A stretch of 64,000 nt of DNA from Manihot esculenta (taxonomy: Eukaryota; Streptophyta; Magnoliopsida; Malpighiales; Euphorbiaceae). The position numbers were made by a program, and so were the translations under genes. Under the pieces are notes generated by a model. The model made no database searches. It saw only the letters and a list, made by a program, of their open reading frames with translations, and was not told the origin of the DNA. The stretch spans positions 682,001 to 746,000 of the forward strand of contig NC_035170.2 in the NCBI RefSeq assembly GCF_001659605.2. The letters run 5' to 3'. Positions 24,944 through 37,664 of this stretch are shown piece after piece. The number at the start of each line of letters is the position of its first letter. The stretch's first letter is position 1.

Positions 24944-27372
24944 TCAGGTTCCACGAAGAGAACGAACACGCTCATGAATCAAGTTCCTCTCCCAATCTGC
25001 TATATCTCCAAAAGCATGTTCTGGAAGATTATCAAACGGCTCCTTCCATTGATCATTCTTGGCAAGATCGTAAGTTGCTCCTCGTATTGATCTTTTATTA
25101 GGTCCACAAGGTCGCTTTGAAGTTAGTTCATCATAAGCTGTGTTCAGCTGTTTCATAACCAATATATGCTGATTAGAAAGTATAGAGAATCAGTTAGCGA
25201 TATAAGTAGCAAAACCAACTAGAAGGCAAAAGGATAAGCGTCAAATATCAATGCAGTTTAAACTTCCTAATAAGCCGAGGAAAGCATGATATAATTCGAC
25301 CTGGCCTAGAACTGGACTAGTCCAATCTGGAAGAAACTGGTCAAAACTGGGCTTTGAACTGGAACCGGTTCATGGTCAAAACTGTTTTTTTCCCTTTGGA
25401 AAAGAAATTTTGAAAAAGAAAATTCCTGCTTTTGGTTTTGATTAAAACCAAACCAAAAATCGACATTGGGATAGAGAGAGACCTGCAGTCCAGTCCTGGT
25501 TCCCATGAATCTTGAACCGGGACCTAGCCCGGACTGGACTGATGGCCACTAGATATAATTAGCAGAAAAAAGTAATAATAGAAGAGTTGATGACTGACAT
25601 TCATTTCCTGAAACCAGAACAAGTAAGCAATTGCAACAGCAGGTGCCCTTCCCAGTCCAGCTGTGCAGTGCACATACACTCTGCCTTTCCCCTCAGAAAT
25701 GGCCCATTCCAATGATGAAACAGCCTTGGGTAACATTCTTCTCAAGGAGTCTGGATCAAAATCTGTGGCCTGAATAAAGGAAACAAATTCCCAAATTCAT
25801 TCACTTAGCACCAATAAAATCATTGGCAGAACATAGAATATAACCATAACCACAACTAAAGAAAACCCAGGAAATAAGAATTCATTAAAAGTTTTAGTAT
25901 TTTCTATGTTCAAATGACTATTGTTTCCTTACAGGCCTTCTCATATGAAGGATTTCGAGTTCTTGACATCTTTTTATTATAGACTGCAAATCAATACCCC
26001 AATACTCAATGTCCTTGTCCTGCTGCAAATTTAGAATGTAGGCCACATTTTCTTCGTGTTTCAGATGATCTATATCTTCAGTTTTCTGAGGCTGGGAACC
26101 CACAATCAAACTATTGGTTATCAGTGTGTAGTTCATACCTGAAATCAGAAAAATTGGGGGAACTCAAGAAAACAATAAACCTTCCAAGTTAATTGGATTC
26201 TATTCACACAATAGATGGATGCAGACCTAGTTAAAACATATCCAGAGGGAGTTAATAATAAGCAAATACTAGTCTTTTGTTTCTTTGGGTTTGCAGAACA
26301 GAACAGTGTGGGAATATAGTAATTATTCCATGGCCATGGAACAAGTATTCTACAAAATTTAGGAAGTATCTCTTCCATATAATACTTAATTATTAAAATT
26401 AGCCAACACTGCTATTCCATGGAATTATTGTTCTATATTTAAAAGTTGAACCAAAGCAAAACCAAATGAAGCCTTTATCAGAATCTCTAGTCTATATAAG
26501 CAAACACAAACCTTCCAAATCAAGGTTTGTGAATCTCTGTGATTCTTTACCAAAACTTTTTATTTATTTATTATTGTTGTGACAAAAAAATTGATGTTTA
26601 CACTAGCTCCATTATCCAGGAATGGGTCCACTCCATTGAATGAATAAAACATAAAAAGTTAAAATAGAGGTAGTCCTTTTGCGCATGTTAGGCATTGCAA
26701 TCTTGAAGCTATATCAATCATATAATATAAAACAAAAACAAATTCAAAAGGATTGTATCTAGAATCTAGATCCAGATCCATCCTAAATTAATAAACTAGA
26801 GGCTGCTTCATCACTTCCAATGCAAATGGATTATAACACAACCAAGTATTCTTAAATATCCTGATGAGATCTTTCATGGCCCAATTATTATTACAGCGTT
26901 CTCTACCACATAACTAAGACTGAAAACAATCAACACCGCTTTGTATCAGATTTCCATGGAAATGCAATCAAAATTATAATCTAAAACAATCAACCCCAAA
27001 ACAATGTTTCTACTGAAAAGTTATCATAACAAAGGGAAGATAAGTGGCAATGAAACAGAACCATCAAGAACAAAGCTCGGGTAGAATAAACTAACCAAGA
27101 TCATGATGGTACTCATATGGGTTCCTCATCATCCTTTTCATGGCTGTATTGTACTCTTCCATCCTGTTCGTTGAGCTCAATGACACATCTTTTCCAGTGG
27201 GTTTTTTCTCGATTCCACTATCTGATAGCTTACAATTGATCCTACCCATTTTGAAGCAATCCTTCGAAAGCAAGAATTTCCATGTAGATTTATTTCTTGT
27301 GAAGAACACTTCAGTTTCATTCGGGTATGAGAAAACGGAAGAGAGGGAAATATAGTTAGTAGCAAAAGCCAT
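24944..27372 (-). CDS. LSF2: Phosphoglucan phosphatase LSF2, plastid
   Basis: LIKE SEX FOUR 2 removes phosphate, mainly at glucose C3, from starch glucans in the chloroplast, so that amylases can degrade the granule at night. Four exons on the minus strand (27372-27096, 26138-25933, 25769-25599, 25147-24944) give 285 residues, the family length. The first ~80 residues are transit-like. The dual-specificity phosphatase fold starts about residue 95 (MNYTLITNSLIVGSQPQK). The active site HCTAGLGR places the catalytic Cys near residue 196 and the Arg six further on, and an upstream DFDPDSLRRM segment follows DSP architecture. The C-terminal helix KRPCGPNKRSIRGATYDLA is diagnostic for LSF2/SEX4. 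There is no separate carbohydrate-binding module, as expected for LSF2. The gene appears intact. Confidence 0.93.
25297..25551. mobile_element. Non-autonomous DNA transposon (MITE-like) in LSF2 intron 3
   Basis: A 255-bp block, clearly less AT-rich than the intron, is flanked by a perfect 9-bp direct duplication, GATATAATT (25288-25296 and 25552-25560). Both ends carry TGGCC close to the boundary in inverted sense (CGACCTGGCC at left; GGCCACTA at right), and the body is rich in ACTGG/CCGGTTC words. An 8- or 9-bp duplication fits hAT or Mutator superfamilies. No coding capacity. Confidence 0.65.
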
Positions 27373-28616
27373 TGCTTTTCCTTTTAATCCTCTACTTTCT
27401 GTTAATTCCTGTGGGGGGCTAGATTTTATAGGACATATACCATTTTACCTTAATACCCTTTCCTTCCATTTTACCATAATGCCCCTTCTTTCACCCCAAA
27501 ATGTTTATTTTTTCCCTTACCATTTGGACATATTTTCAAGTTAATTTACACGTATTAAAATTAATCAAAGATTTATTTTTGTAAATCAAATCTTAACCGT
27601 TAATTAATTGTATTTATTTTTGAAAATTAATATTGTATTTTTAAGCTTTATCAAGAGAGTTAAACGATTGATTTCAGTTATCTCAAATTTAAATTTGAGG
27701 TAGTTTGATAATAAAAATTATCACACTTTATTTCAAGTATTTCAAATTTAAAATTTTAAATTTCTTCTCCCTCAATATAATTTATAAATGCTATAAAATA
27801 TAATAAAGAAATAAGTATAATCAGGATTTTATGAATTTATTCATTTTTTTTTCATTAATTCAGCTCTAATGAAATTTAGATTCGAGTAGGTTGTATAATT
27901 ATTAAAATAAAACTTGTTTTGAAATATGAATATGTTTGTTACCAAATAAGCAAATAAGAAAATTGAAATTAGTAATTTTCATTTAATGAAGTGTATGTGT
28001 CCATAAGTTTGATTAAACAGGAAAATATGCATAATATGATAATTGAGTCATTATTAGTCAATAGGATAGAAAATAAAAGCTCTAAAATTTGCTATAACAT
28101 CTCTCTGTTAAAAGCATTATCATTGAAAATTATTATATCAAATCATCAATTATTGGAAAATGTATTGTTTGTCACAATTTAGAACATGTTCTTAAATGGG
28201 TCAAATTATCAATACAAAAAGTGTTAATAATTAAAGAAAAAACCCTAAAGTACCAAAATGAAAAAGAAAAGAATCCTATTATATATAAAATTAAATATAT
28301 ACATAAGAGAAAGAGGAGGTGTACATTGTATCACAAAGGTTTGGCATGATGAATTTGTGTCAAATGCATTGGATCCTCTTCATAATTAATAATATATATG
28401 TATATCATCTCAAAATTAAAAGTATTAAAATGTAAAATTATAATAAACCATAACATGGGTAATACATATCTAGATATTTATATTTACCCCTTTTAATCAA
28501 TTCCATCTAAAAATTTTATATTAATTTCTTCAAATTTTTAAAGGCAGAAATATAGATTTTCAAAATTATGAATAAAAATGTGTAAAATTATAATGTCTAA
28601 CCCTAAATTTTTAAAC
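27373..28616. other. Intergenic, LSF2 promoter side, AT-rich
   Basis: The first 100 bp hold the LSF2 leader and promoter. The rest is AT-rich without a recognisable gene, RNA or transposon. Confidence 0.5.
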
Positions 28617-30190
28617 TTAAACTTCAATTGATTTCACACTTTCATCCGGTCTTTCTAGCTCATTTGCGCCGTAGCAACCATCATCAACTCCCCTTTTGTT
28701 ATCGTTGCTGCCACCATTGCTATCTCTCCTTTTCATGATACCAATTTTTTCCAAGGCCTCCTCGAACCAATCTCCCATATGCAATACAATGAAGGTTCCA
28801 ATTCCACCTATTAATCCATAAGCAATAGAGTAGGTTAATGGCATCAAAATTAAAGTTATAAATGCTGGTATGACTTGTCTCATATCATATTATTTCATTC
28901 AATATTTATCACTGCTTTCATTATCAATATCCTCATTAAAATTAATGTCGATCCTATCATGCAAACAGATATAAAAACTAATAGTAGCGTAAAGAAAAAC
29001 GCTAAGAAAAAATATCTTGCGATAGTCAATATTGTTAATCCTATTCGTCCACCTTCATATATATCCATCGATGATTCAATATATTCTGTATTCAGAGACG
29101 TACCAAGTAATAATTTTATAATAATTGACATGGCATCTGACATGAAATCATAATATTCGCCTTCAAAATTTTCATTTTGATCTATAAATTTAGCAAATCT
29201 AGCCATAGAATACAAGGTACCAGTTGTGTCCAAAATGTCTACATACAAGAACGTGACCAAATCCTCCCAAAAGTAACCTTTGCCTATGCTCTTAAAGCTT
29301 AGAGCCCCAGCTGTAATTTCAGTTACATGTAAATCCACCTTCTTAAAATACTCATGAGCCAGGTTCCCTGCAACGGTGTTAGGAAACGCCGTTACTCTTG
29401 TGTCACGAAACCATGAAACGGCCGTTACAAAAACAATTCCATATATAATTGCTCCTTTAATATTCTTCACTAAGCAATAAGCAATAATCATAAACCCAAC
29501 TATTCCAAGCCACAGGGTTGGGCTTTCCATTCTGTCACGTACACATAGGATATCTCCAGATACGGTGCCGTCTTGCATCAAAGCAATTGTGCCGTTAGCT
29601 AACGTTGTGACAGGAGCCAACGACGCACGTGATGATATCGGGCAGCCTCCGAGTGTTACCAGGGTCGATGGATTGTACCCGATTAACCCGAGTCCTTGGT
29701 TGTTTTGGTAAGCCGATAAATGCTAGGAAAAGACCGATACCAGCGGAGGAGCTGATCCGAACCGGTTTCGGGACGAGTTTCGCTAGTTGCGCTCTTAACC
29801 CAATTGCGGATATCGCTAAAAAGATCAGACCTTCGATGAAAACGGCAGCTCATGCACTCTGGTAAGAAACATTACCCGACCCGTGAAACCCGACGACTGT
29901 GTACGCGAAATAAGCGTTTGTGCCCATGCCCGGAGCCAACGCTAGAGGAAGATTAGCGAAAACGCCCATTATCACACACCCAATAAGGGAAGAAGCTGCA
30001 GTGGCTACAATAAGGTCTTTACGTATTTTATTTAAACAAGCAGCGTAGCCTGGATTAACGGGGTCGAACTTGCAAGAATTGTCAGGTTGGATAACACGGA
30101 GGGATGGCCCTGTAAAATTGGGAACGGGGATGGTTGGGTCGGAGCAGAGTGGGACACAGTCGGAGACAGAGCAGGTACCGCCACTATCTT
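28617..30190 (-). pseudogene. AZG-type adenine/guanine permease pseudogene
   Basis: The minus strand reads as an intronless plant AZG (azaguanine-resistance-like) purine permease, homologous from about 30190 to the stop at 28617. Conserved segments include [52 protein letters not shown] and [18 protein letters not shown]. It is dead by several lesions: about the first 90-100 residues with the first membrane segments are missing; a TGA replaces a Leu-type codon near 29850 (after YQSA); a one-base insertion near 29715 shifts frame after FLAFIGL; and a TGA replaces Trp near 28893, before MRQVIPAF. Many substitutions at otherwise conserved sites also appear. Long stretches stay open, so decay is fairly recent. 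Confidence 0.88.
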
Positions 30191-32264
30191 ATGTGAATGA
30201 TTTTAAATGAAAATAAATGGAGATTTCAAGGTAATGTGGTTTCACATTAGATTTAATTAGAGTTTCTTTGAGTTCAACATTTTGGATAACAATTACTTGG
30301 TGAAAATGTAAAAATCTGATTTTATATTATTTATTAACTAATAAATTTTGAAATAAAATAGTTATCAATAATTGAATATTTAATAATTTTTCATATAATA
30401 AAATAGACATTCAAAATATGAACTATTAATTTAATGTATTAGTGAGCTTTTTCATGAAAACTATCAGTGAATATAATTTTGATTTCTATTTTAAAGTAAA
30501 CTTACAAATTCAAATTTCATCAAAATCCAATACATAAAAATTACTAGTATTATTTTCAATAATTATATTTTTTTTCAGTTTAATCTGATTTTCAAAATAC
30601 CTGAAATAATAAATTATTAATATAATATATGAGCATTTTAATTTATTTAATTCTAATTGAGATTAAAATGTAAAATTTAAAAGCTTTAAAACTAATATTA
30701 AAATCATTAAACTAAAGTGTTGGTCCATTAAAATCACTAGGTCATATTGCTTTACGAGGCAAAAAGGAAAAGAAAAGAAGTTCATGATGATGACAAAATA
30801 AGATAGAAACAAATATTAATTGAATCATTGCACTGATCTGCAATTCAAGCTATATGATATTTGAATGGTCCAGAAGCAGATATCTCTTTTTTCTTTTTCT
30901 AATTTTTTTTTATATATATAAATATTTATTATTTTTCAGTGGGTTTAGAGGGATTGTGAACGATGTGCAAATTTCAGTGGGTTTAGAAGGCTGCAGGAGG
31001 CATGACCCACCAGTTTATTCTTAGACAAATGGCCAAATTTTGATAGTTGCTTATAGCTGATGAAAAGAAACCAAAATAATATAGGAATTGGTGGTTTCTA
31101 GACTTAAAAGAGCCAATGCCAATCAAATCAATTTGCTTAGCTTTCTTAATTTTCAAAATTAAAATAATATTTTTATTATATAGTTATCTAATTATTAATC
31201 AATTCATTTTAATTTTTTATTGAATAAAAGATATTGTAAACATTTGGAGGTTGGCATTAGTCATGTTCATGTGAAAAATGTGGAACTTGTTTGAGGCCTC
31301 AAGTGAATGAATATGAATTTAAAAGAGGCTGTACTTTAATTTTTAAATGGGTTAGATTGAATATGAATTTATTTTTAATAAATTATTATATTTAATTCTT
31401 AAAATTTTTAAAAATAAATTAAATGGTTGATTTTTTATTAATTTAATTAAATAACAATTTAATGAGTTAAAATTTAATAAATTAGATTTATATTTTTATA
31501 AATATTTAATTTAGTTAAAGTAAAATGTGTTTAATGAGATGATGGAAATTCAAAAATAAAAAAGAAAATTTACGGTATCAGATCTTTTGGTGATTAAAAA
31601 GTGGCAGGCATGAATTGTGCTGAACTAAATATGGTGGACAATATGTCTCTTTTGCGCTGAATTCAACAGTAGTGATCACCAACTGTTTGAAATAAATCAT
31701 GACTAAAAGAGCTGGCAAGAGTTCTCCAACTTTGCACATAAGGTCAAGGCTCTAAGCTCATTACCGTACATAGAATATGGTCCAATGCCAAAAATTCCAT
31801 TGCCAGAACAATACTAATGAGTTCTGACATATAATCATTTCTCATCTTTTTTTTTCTTTGTTATATTTGTGAGAATGGTGACCCAAGCATTACCTGATAC
31901 ATCAACTTCTGCAATTTAACATGGATATTTCAACAAATTTGAGATGCAATTTCCAAAGATATAGTAATTCAAAAACAAACTTATTTCCCTGCTTTTGTTC
32001 AGATTTTCTCTGAACTTTTATACAGAATACATCTTAACATTCAGATTCAACTTAAATCTGGTATGCTGGCTTACTATAGAGCATACAATGTTGAATCTGA
32101 TTCAAACATGCCAAAACTATGATCATACACTATATAATCTGCTAATGTGACAGAAAAAATCAAACACACAGAATTGAATTTCTCTTACAAAGATAAGCAT
32201 TTAATGAAATGAATTCTCAAATTTAAAAGAGAAGAATAAATAAAAGATTAAACTGCAAAACTGA
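30191..32264. other. Intergenic, AT-rich
   Basis: No gene recognised. Very AT-rich from 30.2 to 31.6 kb. A short near-duplicate, TTTCAGTGGGTTTAGA, occurs at about 30937 and 30972. The right end is the 3' UTR of the CIPK gene. Confidence 0.5.
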
Positions 32265-33626
32265 CTAGGAAGAATTTTCTTGTTGTTGCTCTTCCTGTTG
32301 TTGCTGCTTCTCACCTTGCCATGCCCAGACAATGTCCTTGAGAGCTGGCCTTATACCTTGTTCCAGTACCTGTGTGTATTCCAGTGTATCACCAGCTGAT
32401 TTTTTCACCTCCACCAAATGAAAAGATGGAGTGAACTCAAATATTTCTGCATCAATGGACAATGCCCCTTTTCGACCTTCCTCGGATCCCTCCAATTTCA
32501 ACAACCCTCCATCCTTTTGCTTTACTTCTAACTGCAGGTTCTTAGCAGTGTCCTCTAGTTTAGTTATGATAGTTGAAGCTGTGTGCATTGACGTGAATTT
32601 TGCTTCTTTCTCCTTGTTACTTTTGGCGAAAAAACCAGACAAGTTGAACCCGTCTGAAAGAGAGATGATATCAAAAGCATTCAAACTGGTAGGCTTGCCC
32701 AACTCTTTCTTATCTTCAGAAAAAGAGGGAGATTCCTCAGAAGGATGGAAAGATAAATCGGTCACCAAAATCTCTGAGTTCTTCCCATCAGTTTTAGCTT
32801 TAACAGATTTAGAATTGAACCCTTTTTTAAACCAGGAAGTTTCCATTATTTTTGCAATGGAAATTCTATTCCTTGGATTAGGATCAAGCATTTTCGATAC
32901 GAGCTTGCGTACTTCAGATGAAAACCAGCCAGGACATTTATATTCTGCCTTGCTTATTTTCTTATACAATGAAATCAAATTTGCATCATGAAATGGAAGA
33001 TAACCAGCCAGCAAAACATACAAGATTACACCGCAAGACCAAATGTCAGCTTTGGCACCATCATAGCCTTTTCTACTGATAACTTCAGGAGCAACATATG
33101 CAGGAGTTCCACAGGTTGTGTGGAGCATACCATCTTGAGCCTTGGATTCAACAAGTGCACTCAATCCAAAATCTGATACTTTTAGAACTCCATTTTCATC
33201 CAGTAGTAAGTTTTCTGGTTTCAAATCCCTGTGATAGACGCCTCTGCTGTGGCAAAAATCAACTGCACTGATTAATTGGTGAAAATAGTTCCTTGCAACA
33301 TCTTCATTGAACCTTCCTTTTGCTACCTTCTTAAAGAGCTCACCACCTTTAGCATACTCTATAACAAAGTAAATCTTGCTTTTCGAGGCCATGACCTCAT
33401 CGAGTTGCAACACATTTGGATGTTTCACCAGTTTCATAATAGATATCTCTCTCTTGATCTGATTAATCAGCCCCACTTTCAGAATCTTCTCCTTGTCAAT
33501 AACCTTAATAGCCACACTCTGGCCAGTTTCAAGGTTCCTTGCATAGTAAACCTTAGCGAAGTTCCCTTGGCCTAACAATCGCCCAAAGTCATATCTTTGC
33601 ATCAATACATTCCCTTTATGCTCCAT
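32265..33626 (-). CDS. CBL-interacting protein kinase (CIPK), intronless clade
   Basis: Ser/Thr kinase of the SnRK3/CIPK family, activated by calcineurin B-like Ca2+ sensors and typically controlling ion transporters. Single-exon frame of 453 residues. Kinase domain about 12-266: Gly loop [11 protein letters not shown] Lys 41, catalytic loop [11 protein letters not shown], and activation loop ending in APE. The regulatory region has the NAF/FISL motif ([20 protein letters not shown], about 315-335), which binds CBL, and a PPI-like segment for PP2C phosphatases. The C terminus is Gln/Glu-rich. The coding part has no introns, as in one CIPK clade, and sequence looks closest to CIPK2/10/20; the exact number needs a tree. 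All catalytic residues are present. Confidence 0.95.
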   Translation of the reverse strand: MEHKGNVLMQRYDFGRLLGQGNFAKVYYARNLETGQSVAIKVIDKEKILKVGLINQIKREISIMKLVKHPNVLQLDEVMASKSKIYFVIEYAKGGELFKKVAKGRFNEDVARNYFHQLISAVDFCHSRGVYHRDLKPENLLLDENGVLKVSDFGLSALVESKAQDGMLHTTCGTPAYVAPEVISRKGYDGAKADIWSCGVILYVLLAGYLPFHDANLISLYKKISKAEYKCPGWFSSEVRKLVSKMLDPNPRNRISIAKIMETSWFKKGFNSKSVKAKTDGKNSEILVTDLSFHPSEESPSFSEDKKELGKPTSLNAFDIISLSDGFNLSGFFAKSNKEKEAKFTSMHTASTIITKLEDTAKNLQLEVKQKDGGLLKLEGSEEGRKGALSIDAEIFEFTPSFHLVEVKKSAGDTLEYTQVLEQGIRPALKDIVWAWQGEKQQQQEEQQQENSS

Positions 33627-35290
33627 TTTGTAAATATCAAATCCTAATAGACTTGAGTAAAATATATCCTCCAGCTAAAATCCTAGAAATAGTAAAGTAT
33701 AATTTACAGGAAAGAAGTCTTTGAACTCGACAACTTAGCTATCTTTGCCAAGATTGTGCTTTAGCACAGCACGAATAATATTTGTGATTCTCTTACCAAT
33801 TTGTACCTAAAGTGCAAATCCATCATATACTGAAAATCCAACCTCTTTGAGATTGGATATTGGCAGTTGAAATTGGGATTGAATATCAGTGACTCCGGAG
33901 ACAGGATTACCAGAGTTCAAGCACATTTTTCAGCATCCCTTAGTGTTTTTCTTCCAATGCTGTATAAGGAAGATGAAACACCAGGCAGCCAAGCAAATAC
34001 CAGAGGTGAACCTGTAAAACAAATAATTTAAGACAGCTAAGAAACATTCATACCATAATCATTGGAAAAAAAACAACAAAGAAGGGAATCTAGTAAAATG
34101 GTAAATCCAACAACATTACTAGCTACCAAATACCATTTAGGCAATGATCACACCATTACTACCTTGTCAGGCATGTTTTTGAAATGTATGGTCTGTCAAT
34201 ATGCTGATTTAGTTTTGGATATGAAATTTATTTAATTGACTATACATAATAATGATTTCAATATAATGAAAGAAACATAAGAACCAAGCAAAATAAATAA
34301 ATAAATAAAAAGGGAAAATTAGTATTAATAGCAGGAACTAAGAGTAAGAATTTTAGACTTATTTGGTTAAGAGTTTTTCACAAGTCTCCAATTGTTTCAC
34401 AGGAAATATATCTTGTCTATGGAAAATGTTTTCTAAGGCTTTCATCAATGACCTTTGATGGCAGCTGGTTGCCACCAATTGCCAAGATTTTTGAACAAAG
34501 GTGACGGCCAAAGATGATATGTTTATATGGTTTTTTCATGGATTTCCTTTTTTTTTTTAATTAGTTTTATCAAAACATGGAAAACATATAATCTTCTCTT
34601 TGCAAAAAAGGGTGTCTATTTTTTAGAACATAGTTTAGTTTTCCTTCCAACTAGTAAAGCATTTCTCATTGACAAATGTTTTTGAGTGCTTCAAATGCTA
34701 GAAATGGGCTTAAATCTTTCCTTGAAGATATTTTCAGCAAAACAAACAAGCCTCATGTTGCTTCATGAATTTAAATGCTAAGATGAAGCATTTATAATAC
34801 GATGAAGACATTAAACAAAATAATCTAGATTTTAGATTCACACAACAATGCATAGATAAGCAAAGATTACTACTTTTATATAGAAAAGTTGAACAGACAC
34901 GCAAAAGAAGCAGATATTATAAACTGATCAGCTTCAGAACATGTAGATGGCAACAGATAAATACATGAAGATTTGTCATTTGAAAAACGACATCAAACCC
35001 ACAATTTTTTTTTGTTTTTTGATTAAGATCATAAAACGATGACACCCTTATCCAAAAAAATACCAAAAAGATCAAACATTTGCATAAATCAGCAAACAAA
35101 TATTAACAAAACAAACCTGGACAACAGGCTCAAAAGATTAAGAAAGAAACAAAGGTCTGAAAAGAAAAAGAAAAGCCAGCATTACCTTCGAAGGAAAGGA
35201 AGGGCCTCTTCAAGGGAGAGATACAAAGAAGGGAGAGCCAAATCAGAAGTGCCTGTCAAACTATGTATTATGTATATTAAAAGAGCTGGT
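33627..35290 (-). other. 5' UTR of the CIPK gene with an intron
   Basis: On the minus strand a donor (CGAAG before GTAATG) ends a first leader exon at 35186. An acceptor (TTTTACAG) ends the intron at 34012, so the intron is about 1.17 kb and the leader resumes from 34011 to the ATG at 33626. Leader introns are common in intronless-CDS CIPK genes. The span is inferred from splice signals only. Confidence 0.5.
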
Positions 35291-35315
35291 GTTTTTTTGG
35301 GCTATTCTAAGGATG

Positions 35316-35325
35316 TATATATATA
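35316..35325 (-). promoter_or_regulatory. TATA-like box of the CIPK gene
   Basis: TATATATATA lies about 30 bp ahead of the presumed start of the first leader exon. In AT-rich DNA this could be chance. Confidence 0.35.
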
Positions 35326-35329
35326 GGAA

Positions 35330-37664
35330 ATACATGAAAATGAGGTGAGATTGAAATGAATGTAAAGGATTGTGTTGGAGATCAACCATCCACATGCAAA
35401 AAGGAATTTGGGATATTTTGGTAAGTTTAATCCATTTTTCAGTACAGGCTGAAGGTATTTAAACTTGTTTAAAAGATGAACCTTTGTTGTTTTATTTGTA
35501 GCAATTGTTTGTCAAATCCCATTGTACTATCATAAATAATTGGTTAAAAACATAATTTGGCCTGGCCTTTGATCTCTCCTTAGAAAGTCAGTTCACATCA
35601 TCACGTTTTTATAGTTAACTTTTAATTTGTGACCTTTACAAATATATAATTATTTGAAATTTAAATTTTATAAATTATAACTATTTAACTCTTAAATTTC
35701 ATAAAATGTAATTATTTAATCTTTCAAAATTTGAAGTTAAATAGTTAGATTTTTTATATAAGTTAAGGATTAAAATTTTTTTAAAAAAATAAGGATGTCA
35801 ACTTACTTTTAGCAAAGAGAAATGCTATTATATAAAACTAATATTATTAATTATTATTCAAGAATGAGACTAAATTACAATTTAATCTCCGATGAGATGG
35901 TATTTTGATAAGTTGAAGTGAAATTTTGTTATCGTGAAACCAATAAAACAACCGATGGATTAGCCACTCTGCCGTAGAAAACATCATGTATTGAGAGATG
36001 GTTTTCCGATCTCAGCATGTTGAGGTTCCATCCACTTTGCCATAGAAAACATCATGCATTGAGAGATGGTTTTCCGATCTTAGCATGATGAGGCGAGATA
36101 TTATTACAGTGAAGTGGAAGAGTGGCCGAAGAATTGACAACTTTACTGTAGAAAACACATGCATTTAGAGTATTTTAGATTTTCTTTCTCATTTACGTTG
36201 TTGATGTTATGGATTGAAATATTCGAGGGATTAAATTCTCTCCATCATTTCAATTTAACTTTGGATATTCTTTTATTTTTTTTTATAATAAACTTTATAT
36301 TAAAAAAAAAAACCTTGATAGAGTTATGTAAAATTGTTATTTAGTTTATATGCTTAATAAAATTAATTAATTAATTAATTCTCTATTTAAAAATATATTA
36401 AATAGTCATTCCTCTTTTAAAAGTATTAACTTATTTAGCTATTCTCATCAACTAAAGTAATTAAATTAATGTGATTTTAAAATTATTATACTTTAAAATT
36501 ATATAAACTAATTAGACACAATAAAGTTTTATTCATATCATATATTACAAAATGGTTATATAAACCTAGAGATTAAATAGTAATATTTAAAAAAATTAAA
36601 AAAAAAACTAATAGTTAGCAGCTTGAAATAATAAGGATAAATATATTTTTAAAATAAAATAGACTACAAAATTAATTTTATTAAAATATAAAGACTACAT
36701 AATAAATTTTCCATACAGTTAAGTGGTTTAATGGAAAATTAAAGTTATGTAAACAAAATTTGCTTTAGCCATTTTCATGTAATAAATATTTATACATCAT
36801 TTAGAATAAATTAAGTTTAAATACATAATTATGTATATATTATTTTTTAAAAAATATTTTTTTCTTAAAAATTTAATTTTATATTTCTGATAAGATTATC
36901 AGTAAAAATAAATTAATTGAAAGATTTTTGTTAACCTTTTTATTCTAAAGTATATAGTGATTTAAAAAAGAGTTGCCTTATTTTGAAATTATAAATTATT
37001 GATGCTATTCAATTGTTCTGAGTATATGGTTGAATGTTTAAGGTATTTCTTAAATAATTATATGGTTGAATTTTTTATTCATATTACAATATAGAAAATT
37101 ATGAAACTAAAACTTTGTTAGTAAAAAATAATTTATATTTAAAAATATTTTTTTATAAAAATATTTTTTTTAAAATAATTTATTTTTTCGTTGTTTAATT
37201 TTAATATAAAAATAAAATATATTAATAAATTTATATAAAGTGTAAAAAAATATTTTCTATTAAACAAACGAAATCTAAATCTTAAAAATCATTTTCCTTT
37301 TAACTCTTCTTTTTTAAGAGAAATTATGCAAAAAAAACCAGTAAACATGGAACCAATTTGGTGTCATCTAAACCACAAAGATGCACGAGTGGTAGTTCTT
37401 GTGTTCTAAACATTTGCCCAAGAATTTGTCCAGATATGAGACATCTTGAACCACATGATCCCTTTAAGGCTCAATCAAGTTCTGTTTTTGGAGAAATTTG
37501 CATGGACTACCTTAAATTATGGTCCTGAGTTCAAACATTAACCAATCACCAATAAAAATAGTAATGAATTGTCATGGAACAGTATCAGTTTCTATTGAAG
37601 AAAGAGAAATCAAGCTAATAATACATGAATCTGAATTATCAGAAAATCAACCATCATTCAATTT
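35330..37664. other. Intergenic, AT-rich, with a 68-bp tandem repeat
   Basis: No gene recognised. It is strongly AT-rich from 36.2 to 37.3 kb. The 35.96-36.17 kb tandem repeat is listed separately. The last 300 bp are the 3' UTR of the UROD gene. Confidence 0.5.
35964..36099 (+). repeat. 68-bp tandem duplication plus partial third copy
   Basis: Two near-identical 68-bp units (35964-36031, 36032-36099) begin CCACT(C/T)TGCC(G/A)TAGAAAA and contain GAGAGATGGTTTTCCGATCT. A partial, more diverged copy (ACTTTACTGTAGAAAACA...) follows near 36140-36172. Outside any gene. Confidence 0.8.

Noticed and set aside
28895..29620. 241-codon open frame as a functional purine permease
   Set aside because: It is the middle of a longer AZG homology broken by a frameshift before it and a TGA after it, and the N-terminal part is missing. 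The frame also has no ATG at its head.
32431..33575. Plus-strand open frames of up to 186 codons
   Set aside because: They are antisense shadows of the CIPK coding sequence.
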